In this document: positions 24,701-34,580 of the stretch, in pieces
How the letters are laid out: each line of letters begins with the position of its first letter
Numbering within the stretch: position 1 is the first letter of the stretch
Assembly (NCBI RefSeq): GCF_900496995.4
Contig: NC_044018.1
Span: forward strand, 26,194,001 to 26,258,000
DNA from: Aquila chrysaetos chrysaetos
Taxonomy: Eukaryota > Chordata > Aves > Accipitriformes > Accipitridae
Direction: 5' to 3'
Length of the DNA stretch: 64,000 nucleotides
Translations under genes and position numbers: made by a program
Notes under the pieces: model-generated
What the model was told of the DNA's origin: nothing
Seen by the model: only the letters and a program-made list of their open reading frames with translations
The model's database searches: none

Positions 24701-27700
24701 GGAAAAAACTTAATCTTCCGGAAAATAAAAGGTAGGTGGGAACTAACTTTTTCCCAAAAGTTAATTATACTGTAGTATAACTTTATAAAATGCAGCTTGG
24801 AAAGCTTAGGAAAGTGTTTGGAATGGCAAATATGCATTAGGACAAATGCATAAATTGAATGGAAGAAATGAGTCAGTCTTCTATAAAATATCAGAAAACA
24901 AATCAGAGTGACCAGTATTGGTCAATTAGCAAGCCAGCACTCAGACTTTAACTGCTTTTTTTTTGACTGGCACAAGTTCTTAGGTCCCAGCTGACGCAAG
25001 CAGGAGTAAGTCAATGATGGACACTGCTCTGCACTTCAGGGAAGTGGGAAGCTTGCTCTTTCTTCCTAGAGGTGGTGGTTAAATGAGGCAGCTCTCTAGT
25101 GATTTGGCTGTATAGAGGGCTTTCCTGTAATGTTCTTGTGGACTGAGAGGGGCTTCCAATATTGGAGGAGTCACACTGAAGAGATATGATTTCTTCTCAA
25201 AGTGAAGCAGCCACCACTGCCATGGCCAGGCTGACTGTGCTTTAGATGTTTTGCAGACCTCTGACAGTTTGAGGCAGTTGAGCTGAGAAAGCCAAAGGTT
25301 AAGATTGACTAAATAGTCCACTTTAAATCTGAAGTTGTTCAAACAATGGGAAAGTGAAATACCAGAACCTGTGATAAGCAAAGCATAAAGGCTGACCTGT
25401 TGTAATCTGTATCACCTACAGATCATGTCGTAAATTCTCTGTCTCCTAGTTATTTCAAGTACCATGTCTGTGTTATAAAGCATGCAGGGAAACTTCTGTA
25501 AAAAGTGGTATCCAACACATTATAAGCAAATAGTACTGTGTCAGGCATGTTTTCCTACTGATGGTTATGTCCCTACTCCCCACTTGCCTTGCTGTCAATC
25601 CTTGTTGCAGTATTTAGTGGTGCTGGACCCAAGAGCTGCTTCTTTGGGATTCTGTACTGATAATGGAAGAATAAGTGCACAACAGAGCACAGTTCTGGGT
25701 CTTGTAAAATTATGACACGTGGTATGATTTAATGCTTTTAGTTTTACTAATATAGGTAAAAAGATTGATTGATCAAGAATTTAGCATCAGATGTAGCATG
25801 GGATGCATTTATTTATTTATTTATTTGCGTTGCAGTGGTCACAGAGGAAGAAAACAAAATACTGAAAAAGAAAAAGATGAGACAAACCCTTCCATTTCCA
25901 AGGAGATTAAGCCTTCAGAGAAGTCCAAAGCATCTGTACTGGCCTCCAGAAGTTCCAGTAGCGCTCCCATTTCTAAAAAGTTGAATAAGCAGCATACCTG
26001 TAGTGAAAAGACCCACCAAAGCAGAGATTCTGAGTCTCAAAAAGAATGTGATAGTAAAGAACATAGCAGCAGTGGCTCTAAGCATGCTTCCCAGGGTACC
26101 AATCCTCAAGCTAAAGAAAGTGACTTCAAGGAGGGAACCTCCACAGGCAGCAAGAAAGTTTCAGAAAGGCAGTGTTCCTCTGTAGCCAGTAAAGACTTAC
26201 CACCCCTGAAGGAAAAGCCTAGTAAGGATGCTTCCAAACAGAGAGATCCTAAGTGTGTGAAGAAACCAAAACAAAAACCTGTCATAAAAAGCAAAGGCGA
26301 ATTACCTAGTGATGAGGAATTTGAGCCCCCTACTATGTCTTTTGAATCTTATCTTAGTTATGATCAGGTTACCAGAAAAAGAAAGAGGAAGGGTTGTTCT
26401 ACAGGTAAACGGCCAAAGAAGTGCACTGAACAGGAGGGCAGCTCATTACCACAGAAGACTTCAACATTTTCTCATGCAAAAGAGGGAGAGGAAAATTTAG
26501 AAAAATGTGAGGGTGATCAATCAGAAACTCCCAATAAAAAGGTAAACTACTGCATGGTTCAGATAATAGCAAATAAACTGCAGACAAATAAGTAGTTTGG
26601 ACTCTTATTATTTTTGGTGAAATTCAGCTGTATTTATTTTAAGCAACAGATAGCATGGCTCTGACATGTCAGCTGCATTGCAATTGCCAATAATTGCAAT
26701 AGTTGGGACAACAAAAGATTGTTTATTGCATACTGGCGGTTTACAGTTGACTTGTCTTGTATTTTTAGGATGTTTTCCAATATGGCAATAGTCTTTGATC
26801 CATATAAGCTAATCTGCTTTTTACCTGCAAAGTAAAGGTACTTACCTTTGGAAAGATGTCCTCTTCTTCCATTCTTGACCAGCCTGGTTTGTGACTGTAG
26901 CAGCTGTTTGTGTACAGCAGAGTCGCTTTGTCAGATGCTGTGGTCCTTTAGTAGTGAACGTTAAGGTCTGCAGAGGAACTCAACTTTCTTCTTTTAATGC
27001 ATTGAAGTAAACCACTGTATTGCATATAAAAATAGCTTATACGTGTTTGGAATGTTAACTGTCATAGTCCCTTGAAGTGGAAGAAGCTTAAGTAGCTTGA
27101 TTGACCCAAGGTAGATCTAAACGTGTATTAATTAGACCTTTTAAATGAAGCCCTTTTGTGCACTGGGAATTAGAGGTCTCTTCAGTCTTTTATCTTTACT
27201 GTAATGTGAAAGCTCCAGGCATTATTTATGGTGGAAGATCTGCATGTGCAATCTTCTGTCCCAATTGGAGAAATGCTAATGTAGAGGCTTGTGTATGGTA
27301 CTCTAGCATAAACTGTTTGAGGAAAAGTCTTGGATGTTCAAGCAGTCGTGAAAAGTTATTAAAGATACTGAAATGATGTGCAGGTAGATGCAAGTTTTGT
27401 GCTGTAAGTGCCTGGCTTACAATTGGAGGATACGTAAGACCCAACTTAGATGTTGCACATAATGCTGAGCATTTGTAGGAACCTGTACTTACCAGACTGC
27501 TGCATCCTTAAATCCCCTTTTAAGGGGTTATCTGTGAAAATTGTAGACTAAATGGCTTATCCAGCACAATATAGGAGACTTGCTCAGACCAAGTATAAAG
27601 CTGTTTCTTCTCTTTCAGGATGGCATTTAGTTTGCCTTTAAAGGTTCAATTGTGGTTTTGTCATCTTGCAGTTTTGTCTCATTCACTGCATGCTTCTAAC

Positions 27701-30700
27701 CTCAGTTGTGATTTATCTGAAAGCCTGTTAGCTGAACACATCTACTTTTTTCTTTAATCTCTTTTTATGCACTGATCGCAGATATCCCACTAAGTTTCTT
27801 TTGTGATGTAGTCTTGCTAAGTAGAGTATGAAAGGATATGCTGAAAAGTAATCCAGTGAGTAAATTTTAGTGCAGAAAAGCAATAATTCTAGTTATCCTA
27901 GTTAACTTTGGGGTTTGCTTAAGGGGTTGGTTTTTTTTGTAGCTTATTTTAAGTGTTGGTAACCCCAAATTTGTAATGTTGAAGCGATGTTTCTTTGACT
28001 GTGCACAGGCCAAGGTGGCATCCCTCCAAGATCTTCTTAATACTCCACTGCCTAAATTTCTGACAGGCATCTCATCTCCCCCATATGCTGCAGACTTTAA
28101 AGGTAAGTAGTATGCAAGGCTGATAAATGTGAAATAGTGCAGATTTTTACAGCTCTATGTAGAGATGTCTTTATCCCCTTTCCTAACAAACTATTAGCTC
28201 ATGTGTTCATGGCAAAGAAATGCCTCACCTTCATTATCTCTTCTGTAGAAACCATGCTGAGGCTGAAGGGAGTTGTAAAAGCTTCCATCTTAGTGCTTGC
28301 TGAATAAAGAAATAATGAGAACTGTTACCACAGATATAGAGAAGGCATAGATCAGGTGGTAGTTCTACAGGCTCCATTTGCCTTTACTCTTGTCTATACC
28401 TTATAGCAGGCAAAGCCTTAATAGACATTATCTTAGGTAAAACAAATATAGGAAGCACTAGGTCTAGCTTCAGTGTAGGAGCTTGCTAATATCTTTATAG
28501 GTGGGTGACACAAAATGCCAGTGGTTCCCCTAGCAGCTCTTGTGAGGTTTCAGCATTTTCATATCACTTTGGTCTTGAAACATCAGTGCTATTGCAGCTT
28601 CTGCCTTCTCTAGGATAACTCAGGAATATAAGTAATGTTCTGTGGACTGGTAACAGAGTAATCTAGATGTGAATACAGCTCATATAGACCTGAGCTAAAT
28701 AATGTGAGGCTGGTTTGAGTTGGTGCAACTCACTTGCAATTTACATGCTGTCTTGGTGTTAGATGATGATGAATGTACTTCTGTAACATGTAATTTGCGT
28801 GAGGGCCCCAAACTGTAATGCAGTAACTTTGTATTTCAAGAAAAATGAATATACATGTGCCCTACCAGCTGTGTTTCTCTCAAAGCTGAATGTTTAACGC
28901 ATTGTATAATATCAGGAGGTAAAGGAAGCCCTGCCTAATGTTTTGTTTGCAGCTTCCCCAGCACCTGTTGTAGAAGTACCCCAGCAAGTCAGTGAGACAG
29001 TTCAGTTCACAGGACGGAGACTGAACTCTAAAATGCAAGTTTACTCTGGCTCCAAAGCAGTCTGTCTTTCAAAGATGCTTACGCTGTATGAACAGTGCAT
29101 CCGTGTGCTTCAAAATAATATTGATTGTGAGTACTTTAAGGGATTTGTAGCAGGCTGTGCCTGAAAGCGTATCAGATTTTTTTTGCTCCATGCCAACAAC
29201 TACCCTACTAAAAGATACTGCCCCTCCCTACAAACGGTGACTCAGAGCAGGTTGAAAGGCACTTAAAAAAAATTAGATTTATGGCTGTGCTAAAATGTAG
29301 TTTTGTTTTGAAAGCTCACCTTTTTTAAAGTTCCAATTTTAGAAAATATAATGTCCTATAGATTAAAAGCTGAAAAGCCTTGTGATTTTTTTTTTTCTTC
29401 CAAGATGTTTGTTTACCTAAGTTAGAATGAGTGATCAAGAAATTGTTTATTCCCTTGTGTAGGTTGAGAGGGGAGTGATGCACATCGGTAAAGATGGGGC
29501 AAAAGCTATTCAGAGATTCTTTCTTTATCCTCAAATATAACTGCCAGTCAGTATGGAACTGCTGATTTATAAATATTTTCATAGCCTGACTTGAAAATAT
29601 GTTCTGTTAGTGCTTGCTAAAATTAACTTGTATTTTTATTTTTAAAATGTTTGGTGAGTGGTGTTACCCACTGACTAAAATAAATGATAATGAAAGTACT
29701 GTCCTCTTTTGTAGTGCTACATGAAGTAGGAAGTGTGCCCTTTGAAATTCTTGAGCCTGTGCTAACACGTTGCACACCAGAGCAGTTGTTTCGAATAGAG
29801 GAATGTAATCCGGTAAATTCTACCTTGTTAAATTCAGGGAACCACGGAGGACTTGAGGCATCTGTTTCTGCCCTCTTTGCACTCTTTTTGATAAAGATTC
29901 TCCATGGGTTACACTGGTTTTCTATCTTGCATACTTATTTCTTTGAATTCAGCTGTCATTATCAAACCTCCCTTTGTCAAGTGTCAGGATTTAAAGCATT
30001 TGGGAGAATTACTACTGATGACTTAAGTGAAAGCCAGTGTGGGTAGAGAAGTATTTCTGTTTCTAAAAATAAGAGGGGGGGGAAAAAAAAGACCACAGTA
30101 TTTACCACTGAAATAGCTGGGAAATTTGTAATAGAACCAACTGTTCTCAGGTTACAAACCATTAAGGCTGTAAATCATACTGATTGGGAAGTATCTGAGG
30201 TGAGATTTCATGTGTGTGGTAGATTTCTTATCTACAGTGTTAGGACTTCAGCTCATGATGCACTTGGACATTGAGGTTCCGAGTACATAGCACTTGGTAG
30301 TGCAAGCTGGCCATTTCCCTGCATGCCTAAAGTTGAGAGCTGGTGTGGCCCGAGCCTGTACTGGAAACTCAAGCCTAGCCTGTAAGTGTGGCTTATTAAC
30401 TCAAATGTAGAGCTCTGCTATTTGAAGCTATGTGATTTCCAGTCTGAAGTCAGTATCTCTGGATTGTATTGTCATGCTCCATGTTGGGGGGTACCTGTGA
30501 CAGCACACGTGGTGGGATTTGTTCTGCATCTTTCTCCACCGGGGCATTGGGCTTTGTCTCCAGGCTCAGCTAACAGGTACTCTTGAAAATGTTATTTTTA
30601 AATCTTTAAGATACCTTGTGTTCAAACTAGACTTTTACAGAAGAGTCTGACCACTTGTGGAAGAAACATTGCCAGAGAAATTTTAAAAATGAGAGTCTCC

Positions 30701-33700
30701 TGGAATATGAGTCTTGGCGTGAAATGTACTTGAGACTATTTAATCAGAGAGAAGAAAAACTGAAGACGCTTACAAAAAATATTCTTTCAGCTCAGTCTGA
30801 GAAACCAAAAGGTAAAATCTGTGGTTAGCTTTTCCACTTAAACACAGTCTCTTCTTGACACTTCATATGTAGGGTTTAGTGATCTGTTTGCACCGAGCAC
30901 TAATGCTGTACCTCTAGGAGAAGTCATCAAGAAAGAACACTGTTCCTTTTAATTTACAAGTTGCTCAAAAAATAAATACATGCATTAACACAATACATTA
31001 ATACATTATACTTGCAGTATACAGTAGACAAATCTTACCTTACTGGTTAGACTGAGGATTCTAATCAGCAATGCACAGAGTACAAATGTAATTATAAATA
31101 CCAAAGTTAATATGAAGAAATACTGTGTGCAGTCTGTATATGATTTGCCATGGTTCATTTACTACTTTGGTACCAGATTCTGCTTTTCTGAATTTTTTTT
31201 TTTCCCAGTTTAAACCTAGAAATTGCCACACAACCATATTATCAATTGAGCTTTGAACATAAAGGGCAAAAAAAGTCACATATCCTCTGCTCCTTGCTTC
31301 TGTATTAGGCAGGCAAGTAAAAATGGCTTATCTGACTAGTGCAGCAAAACCACCAAGGAACATTCGCCGACAGCAACAAATCCATGGGACAGCAGGACCT
31401 GTCACCCAACTTCATCCCATAGAGAAGCACAAGTAAGTGTTCTGTACTATGCTTTTAATTTGAGTTTAGATGTCTTTGTCAGTAGAAAAGCTTGCTGGCA
31501 AAGTATTTTTGAAGTTATAAATAGCGCTCTATTTACTTTCTTTTTTAAACAGCTAGTGGCTAGAGACTAACTTGCCTTTTAAGTCTTGTGTGCTCTCTGC
31601 TGTGTATGCATTGTCATCACATGTTTCTCCAAAGTGCCAGTGAAGAATTCGCCCTTCCAGCTGGAGAGTGAGTGGATGCTGTTGTTTTTCTCCAGATTAC
31701 ACTAATGCTGCTTGACATCCTGGGGAGATTCCAGTGTTGATGTTTTGTGTTTATAAACCTTCCTAGTAGCTTCACATGTTCTCCTGCTTTCATAAAATCC
31801 CAGTCAGCTGTCTGGAGTGATATAGCTCACCAGAGTAAATTTCAGCAACTTCTAATACTCTTGATGGTGGGTTTCTGCTTTGGCAGCTTAAAGGAGTGTC
31901 TGGAACAGTCAGGCTGTAGCAGTAGCCAACACTAATCACTGGAGGAACAGAAAACTGGGATTCCACAAATGTTTTCTTTGTGTAGCACAAAGCCAAATTT
32001 TCTTTGTGACATCTTAGTTCGGAGTAGTTCAACAGCCATGAGAGCCAAAGCTGTGGTGTTTGTCCTACTGTTCCTGCCAGCCTAATGAACTCTCTTGTAT
32101 CCAAGAGGATGGCTGCAACAGGGAGATAAACCAGCTGTAGCACCAGCTTCTGCCTCTTCCCTTCTCAACTATGTGGAGACAGACTGCTGTTTTTTACTGT
32201 TTCAATATCTGTTCTTGGCTGAAAGAAAAATCAGCAGTTTGATTTAGAAGCACTCCATGGGTTAATGGGTCCATGTGCCAGCAGTTAAACCATAAAAGCT
32301 ATGGAAAGTATTCATACTGCCTGAGCGTGGGTATCTTAAGCTGTGGTCACTCGCTCTGCTGTGGCTGCTGGTGAGCATGGTGCCCTCCCTTTTCCCCATT
32401 CCCTGTGGTTGTTCCCATGTCGGCATAATTGCTCTTCAGCTAGCTCTTGCAAAAATATCTTTTGGGGGAAGCAGCAGGTGGAACATTTTTCAGTAATCTG
32501 GATTAGGTAACAGTTACGCAGGTTGACAAATATGTGACTGGATAGTGACAGATAGCTGGGAACAGGAAGGATAAAAGTTAAGCTGTTGCAAATGTGATGC
32601 AAGACTTACTTAGTATAGCTGAATGCCTCGAGAGTCATTTTAGGTTGTTTCTGTTATGATGCTGCAGTGCCTGCAGTTGTGCTGAGTAATTGTTCAGTCT
32701 TAGGCACGTGAACTAGATAACTGAACTGATCTGGGTTTATTTGGGGGTGGGTAAAACCTACAAACCCATGGGAAGGTGTGTTTTCTGTGAATTTCAGGAG
32801 TTTGACTTAGTTGAGCAGCCTTGACTTACTGCTCAAGATGGTGTTGGTGTAGGGCAGGAATGACAGCCTGGATGTAGAAACTTCTTAAAATCAGCTTTTA
32901 CACCAGATACAATGTTTTTATAGCTGTACCTTTAGCTGATGAAATTAGGAAGCTTCTTTCCATACTGTTGCTGTTTTCAGTGAAAAGATAGTCCCCCACC
33001 AAGACAGTAGCTTAAGGTACTTTGAGTTAGGCTTTTGCTTTCCCCTGTGAGAGGCTATATCTGTGTTGTGACAGACCAGCCTTCCAATATAGTTGCTTCA
33101 AGTACAGTAGTGTAAATGTCCTTTCTGCTTCAGTAATCTGGACCAGTAGCTGAATGATGTAATCAAAGCCCTGCATGGTTTTTTTCCTCAGGCATGATAA
33201 ATTAGGAAGAACCGCTGTTGTGTGAAGGAAGGCGTAAGAGGGTCGTTGGCTTGCCTTCTTGAGAAAAAAGAGTTTGTTTAGGCATGATGAGTTTAACTTC
33301 ATTGCTTTGACCATCCTCTGAAAACCTATCGGGTTTGCAGGTTGTAGAATTTGTACAGCTGAAATCTTCACTTAAGAAGCTGGTCTTGCAGGAGCTAAAA
33401 AGGTCCTGTGGGAGATGTGCAGATCCTTAGCAGGCTGCTGTTTGCAGTTCAGAGTGCTGTGGTACAGGACAACTGGCGGCAGACATCAGTGACTGGCTCT
33501 GAGGCATACAAAGCTGCCCAGATTGGTGACATCATGCTGACAGTTTAATGCTGCATTGGTTTAACTGTCTTTAGCAGTAGGCATCAGCTCTGTATCTGTC
33601 TGTCTTCATCCTTATCCTGTTGACTGAGGGTTCCAACCTCATATTTAGGGTTAGTTATTGTACCTTTTGCTAGCCATTCCTACTTTAAAAAAAGTGAATG

Positions 33701-34438
33701 AAAGCTTGTGTAAATTTGTCCTCATTTTCTGTCAGAGACCTAGTTAGCAGTTCAACTGTATTCAAAGATGAAAATAAACACAAAGAGCAAATGAGAGCAC
33801 TGGACATTATGAATTGCAATGGTATTGCTAAACACTTTGATCTGTCACAAATTCTGATCATATAATTTTAAAGACAAATAAGATGCATCAAATCTAATAA
33901 AGGGAAAATTTGTGCAAGAATGGGAATGGCCTAGATGACCATCTGAGATCCCTTCTAACCTGAATTATCCTATGATTTGTAAATATAGAAAATCTTGAAT
34001 GTTTGTGATCAGTGGTGTGGGTTGTTTTTTTTTTTTTTTCAAAATGAGCCAGAAAAAATAGTAGTTTGATATCAAACGCTAATTTTTTTTCCTTATTTCC
34101 TTGGTTTAAAAGAACAAGGATTCCAGAAAGCAGAGATAGAAATAACACATCATTGAATCTGATCCCTGCTAGCAACAGAGGAAGCTCTAGCTCAAGTGGA
34201 ATGACTCAAGGTGGAAGGAAGCCTATCAAAAGTAAATGGAATTTCCTAAGATTATAATGATAATTGTTTTAAGTTGCTGTTAATATATGCTTAATATTAT
34301 GCTAATACCATTTTAAGTCACTCAGAGCTCTAATCCTAACTGGTCTCTTTTTTTTTTTTTTTTTTTGTTATTGAAGAAATTGCACCAATCATGAGGAAAA
34401 CTTTGAAAGCATTCAGGAGTAGAGCTGGACAACGATAA
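15361..34438 (+). CDS. Elongin A paralogue (ELOA-like), complete, 11 coding exons, 601 aa
   Basis: Joining 15361-15438, 22716-22772, 24619-24731, 25836-26541, 28009-28102, 28953-29126, 29715-29812, 30631-30811, 31309-31432, 34113-34231 and 34377-34438 gives 1,806 nt, 601 codons plus TAA, all GT-AG introns. Domains: a TFIIS N-terminal (LW) domain at about 5-82 ([21 protein letters not shown]); a disordered Lys/Ser/Glu-rich region at about 83-240; [16 protein letters not shown] at 245-260; [15 protein letters not shown] at 368-382; a BC-box T393-LYEQC-IRVL for Elongin C; an F-box-like segment at 410-440; and a basic tail [14 protein letters not shown]. Elongin A stimulates RNA polymerase II elongation with Elongins B and C, and acts with CUL5-RBX2 on stalled RPB1. 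Human ELOA is 772 aa; the difference is mostly in the middle. The intron pattern excludes a processed copy. Synteny with KLHL31/LRRC1 argues for a paralogue rather than ELOA itself. Confidence 0.93.
15439..22715 (+). other. Elongin A-like intron 1
   Basis: This is the largest intron of the gene (7,277 bp). It begins in the CpG island and then becomes ordinary AT-rich sequence. T/G-rich low-complexity patches occur at about 18030-18080 and 18738-18795, and a GGAA-rich patch at about 18988-19022. No recognised transposon, RNA gene or exon lies inside. Confidence 0.75.
22716..22772 (+). CDS. Elongin A-like exon 2
   Basis: A 57-nt exon (19 codons) encodes [19 protein letters not shown], bounded by tacttccag and GTAAGT. 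It has the same size as I recall for the corresponding human ELOA segment (19 residues, ending VDILA). Phase 0 at both ends. Confidence 0.92.
22773..24618 (+). other. Elongin A-like intron 2
   Basis: The 1,846-bp intron holds AT-rich sequence with no recognised gene or repeat. It ends in atcttcaacag. Confidence 0.8.
24619..24731 (+). CDS. Elongin A-like exon 3 (second half of LW domain)
   Basis: The exon encodes [18 protein letters not shown] followed by [20 protein letters not shown], the most conserved part of the TFIIS N-terminal domain. The donor is AAAAG|GTAGGT. It ends after two bases of codon 83 (AG|T, serine). Confidence 0.95.
24732..25835 (+). other. Elongin A-like intron 3
   Basis: The 1,104-bp intron ends with five ATTT units (25807-25826) that sit in the polypyrimidine region of the acceptor, followed by GCGTTGCAG. 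No gene is seen in it. Confidence 0.8.
25807..25826 (+). repeat. (ATTT)5 microsatellite at a splice acceptor
   Basis: Five tandem ATTT units end 9 nt before exon 4 and provide most of the thymidines in the acceptor tract. Length variation could therefore affect recognition of this exon. Confidence 0.85.
25836..26541 (+). CDS. Elongin A-like exon 4 (large disordered middle exon)
   Basis: The 706-nt exon encodes residues 83 (last base) to 318. It is rich in Lys, Ser, Glu and Gln and probably disordered, as in Elongin A, and contains [16 protein letters not shown] at 245-260, followed by a KRKRK basic cluster. The donor is AAAAAG|GTAAAC. Read-through into the intron would add 17 residues and stop, giving a form without the BC-box. 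Confidence 0.95.
26542..28008 (+). other. Elongin A-like intron 4
   Basis: The 1,467-bp intron shows no recognised exon, repeat or RNA gene. It ends gactgtgcacag. Confidence 0.8.
28009..28102 (+). CDS. Elongin A-like exon 5
   Basis: The exon encodes [20 protein letters not shown] and [11 protein letters not shown] (31 codons plus one base). The acceptor is gtgcacag|GCC and the donor AAAG|GTAAGT. This linker is poorly conserved. The call rests on frame continuity, good splice sites and position between exons 4 and 6. Confidence 0.82.
28103..28952 (+). other. Elongin A-like intron 5
   Basis: An 850-bp intron with good GT-AG ends and no recognised internal gene or repeat. Confidence 0.8.
28953..29126 (+). 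CDS. Elongin A-like exon 6 (BC-box)
   Basis: The exon encodes the conserved block [17 protein letters not shown] (368-384) and the Elongin C-binding BC-box [10 protein letters not shown] (393-402), compared with TLHQQCIRVL in Elongin A as I recall it. The cysteine and flanking leucines expected for Elongin C contact are kept. The acceptor is tttgcag|CT and the donor GATT|GTGAGT. Confidence 0.95.
29127..29714 (+). other. Elongin A-like intron 6
   Basis: A 588-bp intron with GTGAGT donor and TTTTGTAG acceptor. Nothing else was recognised. Confidence 0.8.
29715..29812 (+). CDS. Elongin A-like exon 7 (F-box-like segment)
   Basis: The exon encodes [20 protein letters not shown] followed by [12 protein letters not shown], matching the family segment with PxxxLEPVLxRCTPxQLxRIEECN. 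This F-box-like helix pair follows the BC-box in Elongin A. Phase 2 in, phase 0 out. The donor is CCG|GTAAAT. Confidence 0.94.
29813..30630 (+). other. Elongin A-like intron 7
   Basis: An 818-bp intron with a G- and A-rich run at about 30070-30090. No gene or known repeat was recognised. The acceptor is ttcaaactag, a weak pyrimidine tract. Confidence 0.75.
30631..30811 (+). CDS. Elongin A-like exon 8
   Basis: The exon encodes 60 codons including [16 protein letters not shown] and [19 protein letters not shown], which match the Elongin A pattern DQLWKxHCxRDFK...[11 protein letters not shown]. In this family the region after the BC-box contributes to CUL5 recruitment. The donor is AAAAG|GTAAAA. 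Confidence 0.94.
30812..31308 (+). other. Elongin A-like intron 8
   Basis: A 497-bp AT-rich intron. No other feature was recognised. Confidence 0.8.
31309..31432 (+). CDS. Elongin A-like exon 9
   Basis: The exon encodes [20 protein letters not shown] and [21 protein letters not shown]. The motif GRQ.KMA(F/Y)...AKPPR.(V/I)RR is the Elongin A signature. The acceptor is gtattag|GC and the donor CACAA|GTAAGT, with codon 542 split. Confidence 0.93.
31433..34112 (+). other. Elongin A-like intron 9
   Basis: A 2,680-bp intron containing an old CR1 tail remnant (33921-33978) and a T run near 34025. No other gene is seen. Confidence 0.75.
33921..33978 (+). mobile_element. Degraded CR1 tail fragment in intron 9
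   Basis: The run GGCCTAGATGACCATCTGAG followed by ATCCCTTCTAACC...ATCCTATGATTT matches the last 55-60 bp of CR1 with many substitutions, so it is an old 5'-truncated copy. Orientation is plus, inferred from the terminal TATGATT. Confidence 0.75.
34113..34231 (+). CDS. Elongin A-like exon 10
   Basis: The exon encodes [20 protein letters not shown] and [19 protein letters not shown]. It is a serine-rich, weakly conserved linker before the basic tail. The acceptor ggtttaaaag is purine-rich just before the AG, so this is one of the weaker acceptors. The donor AAAA|GTAAAT is followed by only a 145-bp intron. Frame continuity and GRKPIK-KIAP, similar to RKPTVKKIAP in Elongin A, support it. Confidence 0.85.
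34377..34438 (+). CDS. Elongin A-like exon 11 (C-terminal tail and stop)
   Basis: The exon encodes [20 protein letters not shown] and TAA at 34436-34438. The KIAPxMxKTxKAFxxR pattern is the conserved Elongin A C-terminus. The acceptor follows a T19 tract (34348-34366) and reads ttgttattgaag. Confidence 0.94.
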
Positions 34439-34574
34439 ATGAGGCTGCATATTTGAAGCTTATGTGACTATTTGTATATCATGCTACAGCTAATGCAAGT
34501 AATGTTACTGTAAACATTCTTCAATTTGGCTTAGTTAAAATAGTTATAAAACATTGCATGGGTGAATGATTTGC

Positions 34575-34580
34575 AATAAA
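34575..34580 (+). terminator. Polyadenylation signal of the Elongin A-like gene
   Basis: Canonical AATAAA 136 nt after the stop codon, the first hexamer downstream, so the 3' UTR is probably short (about 160 nt). Confidence 0.75.

Noticed and set aside
25765-26595. A single-exon gene of 276 codons
   Set aside because: Its first residues come from intron 3 and its last 17 from intron 4. The real unit is exon 4 bounded by good splice sites.
15361-34438. The gene as ELOA itself
   Set aside because: ELOA lies in a different syntenic region in birds and mammals as I recall, and this protein is about 170 residues shorter. This should be settled by a tree, so no gene symbol was assigned.
15361-34438. 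Processed pseudogene of Elongin A
   Set aside because: Ten introns with GT-AG ends, no frame break, and conserved motifs argue for a functional spliced gene.
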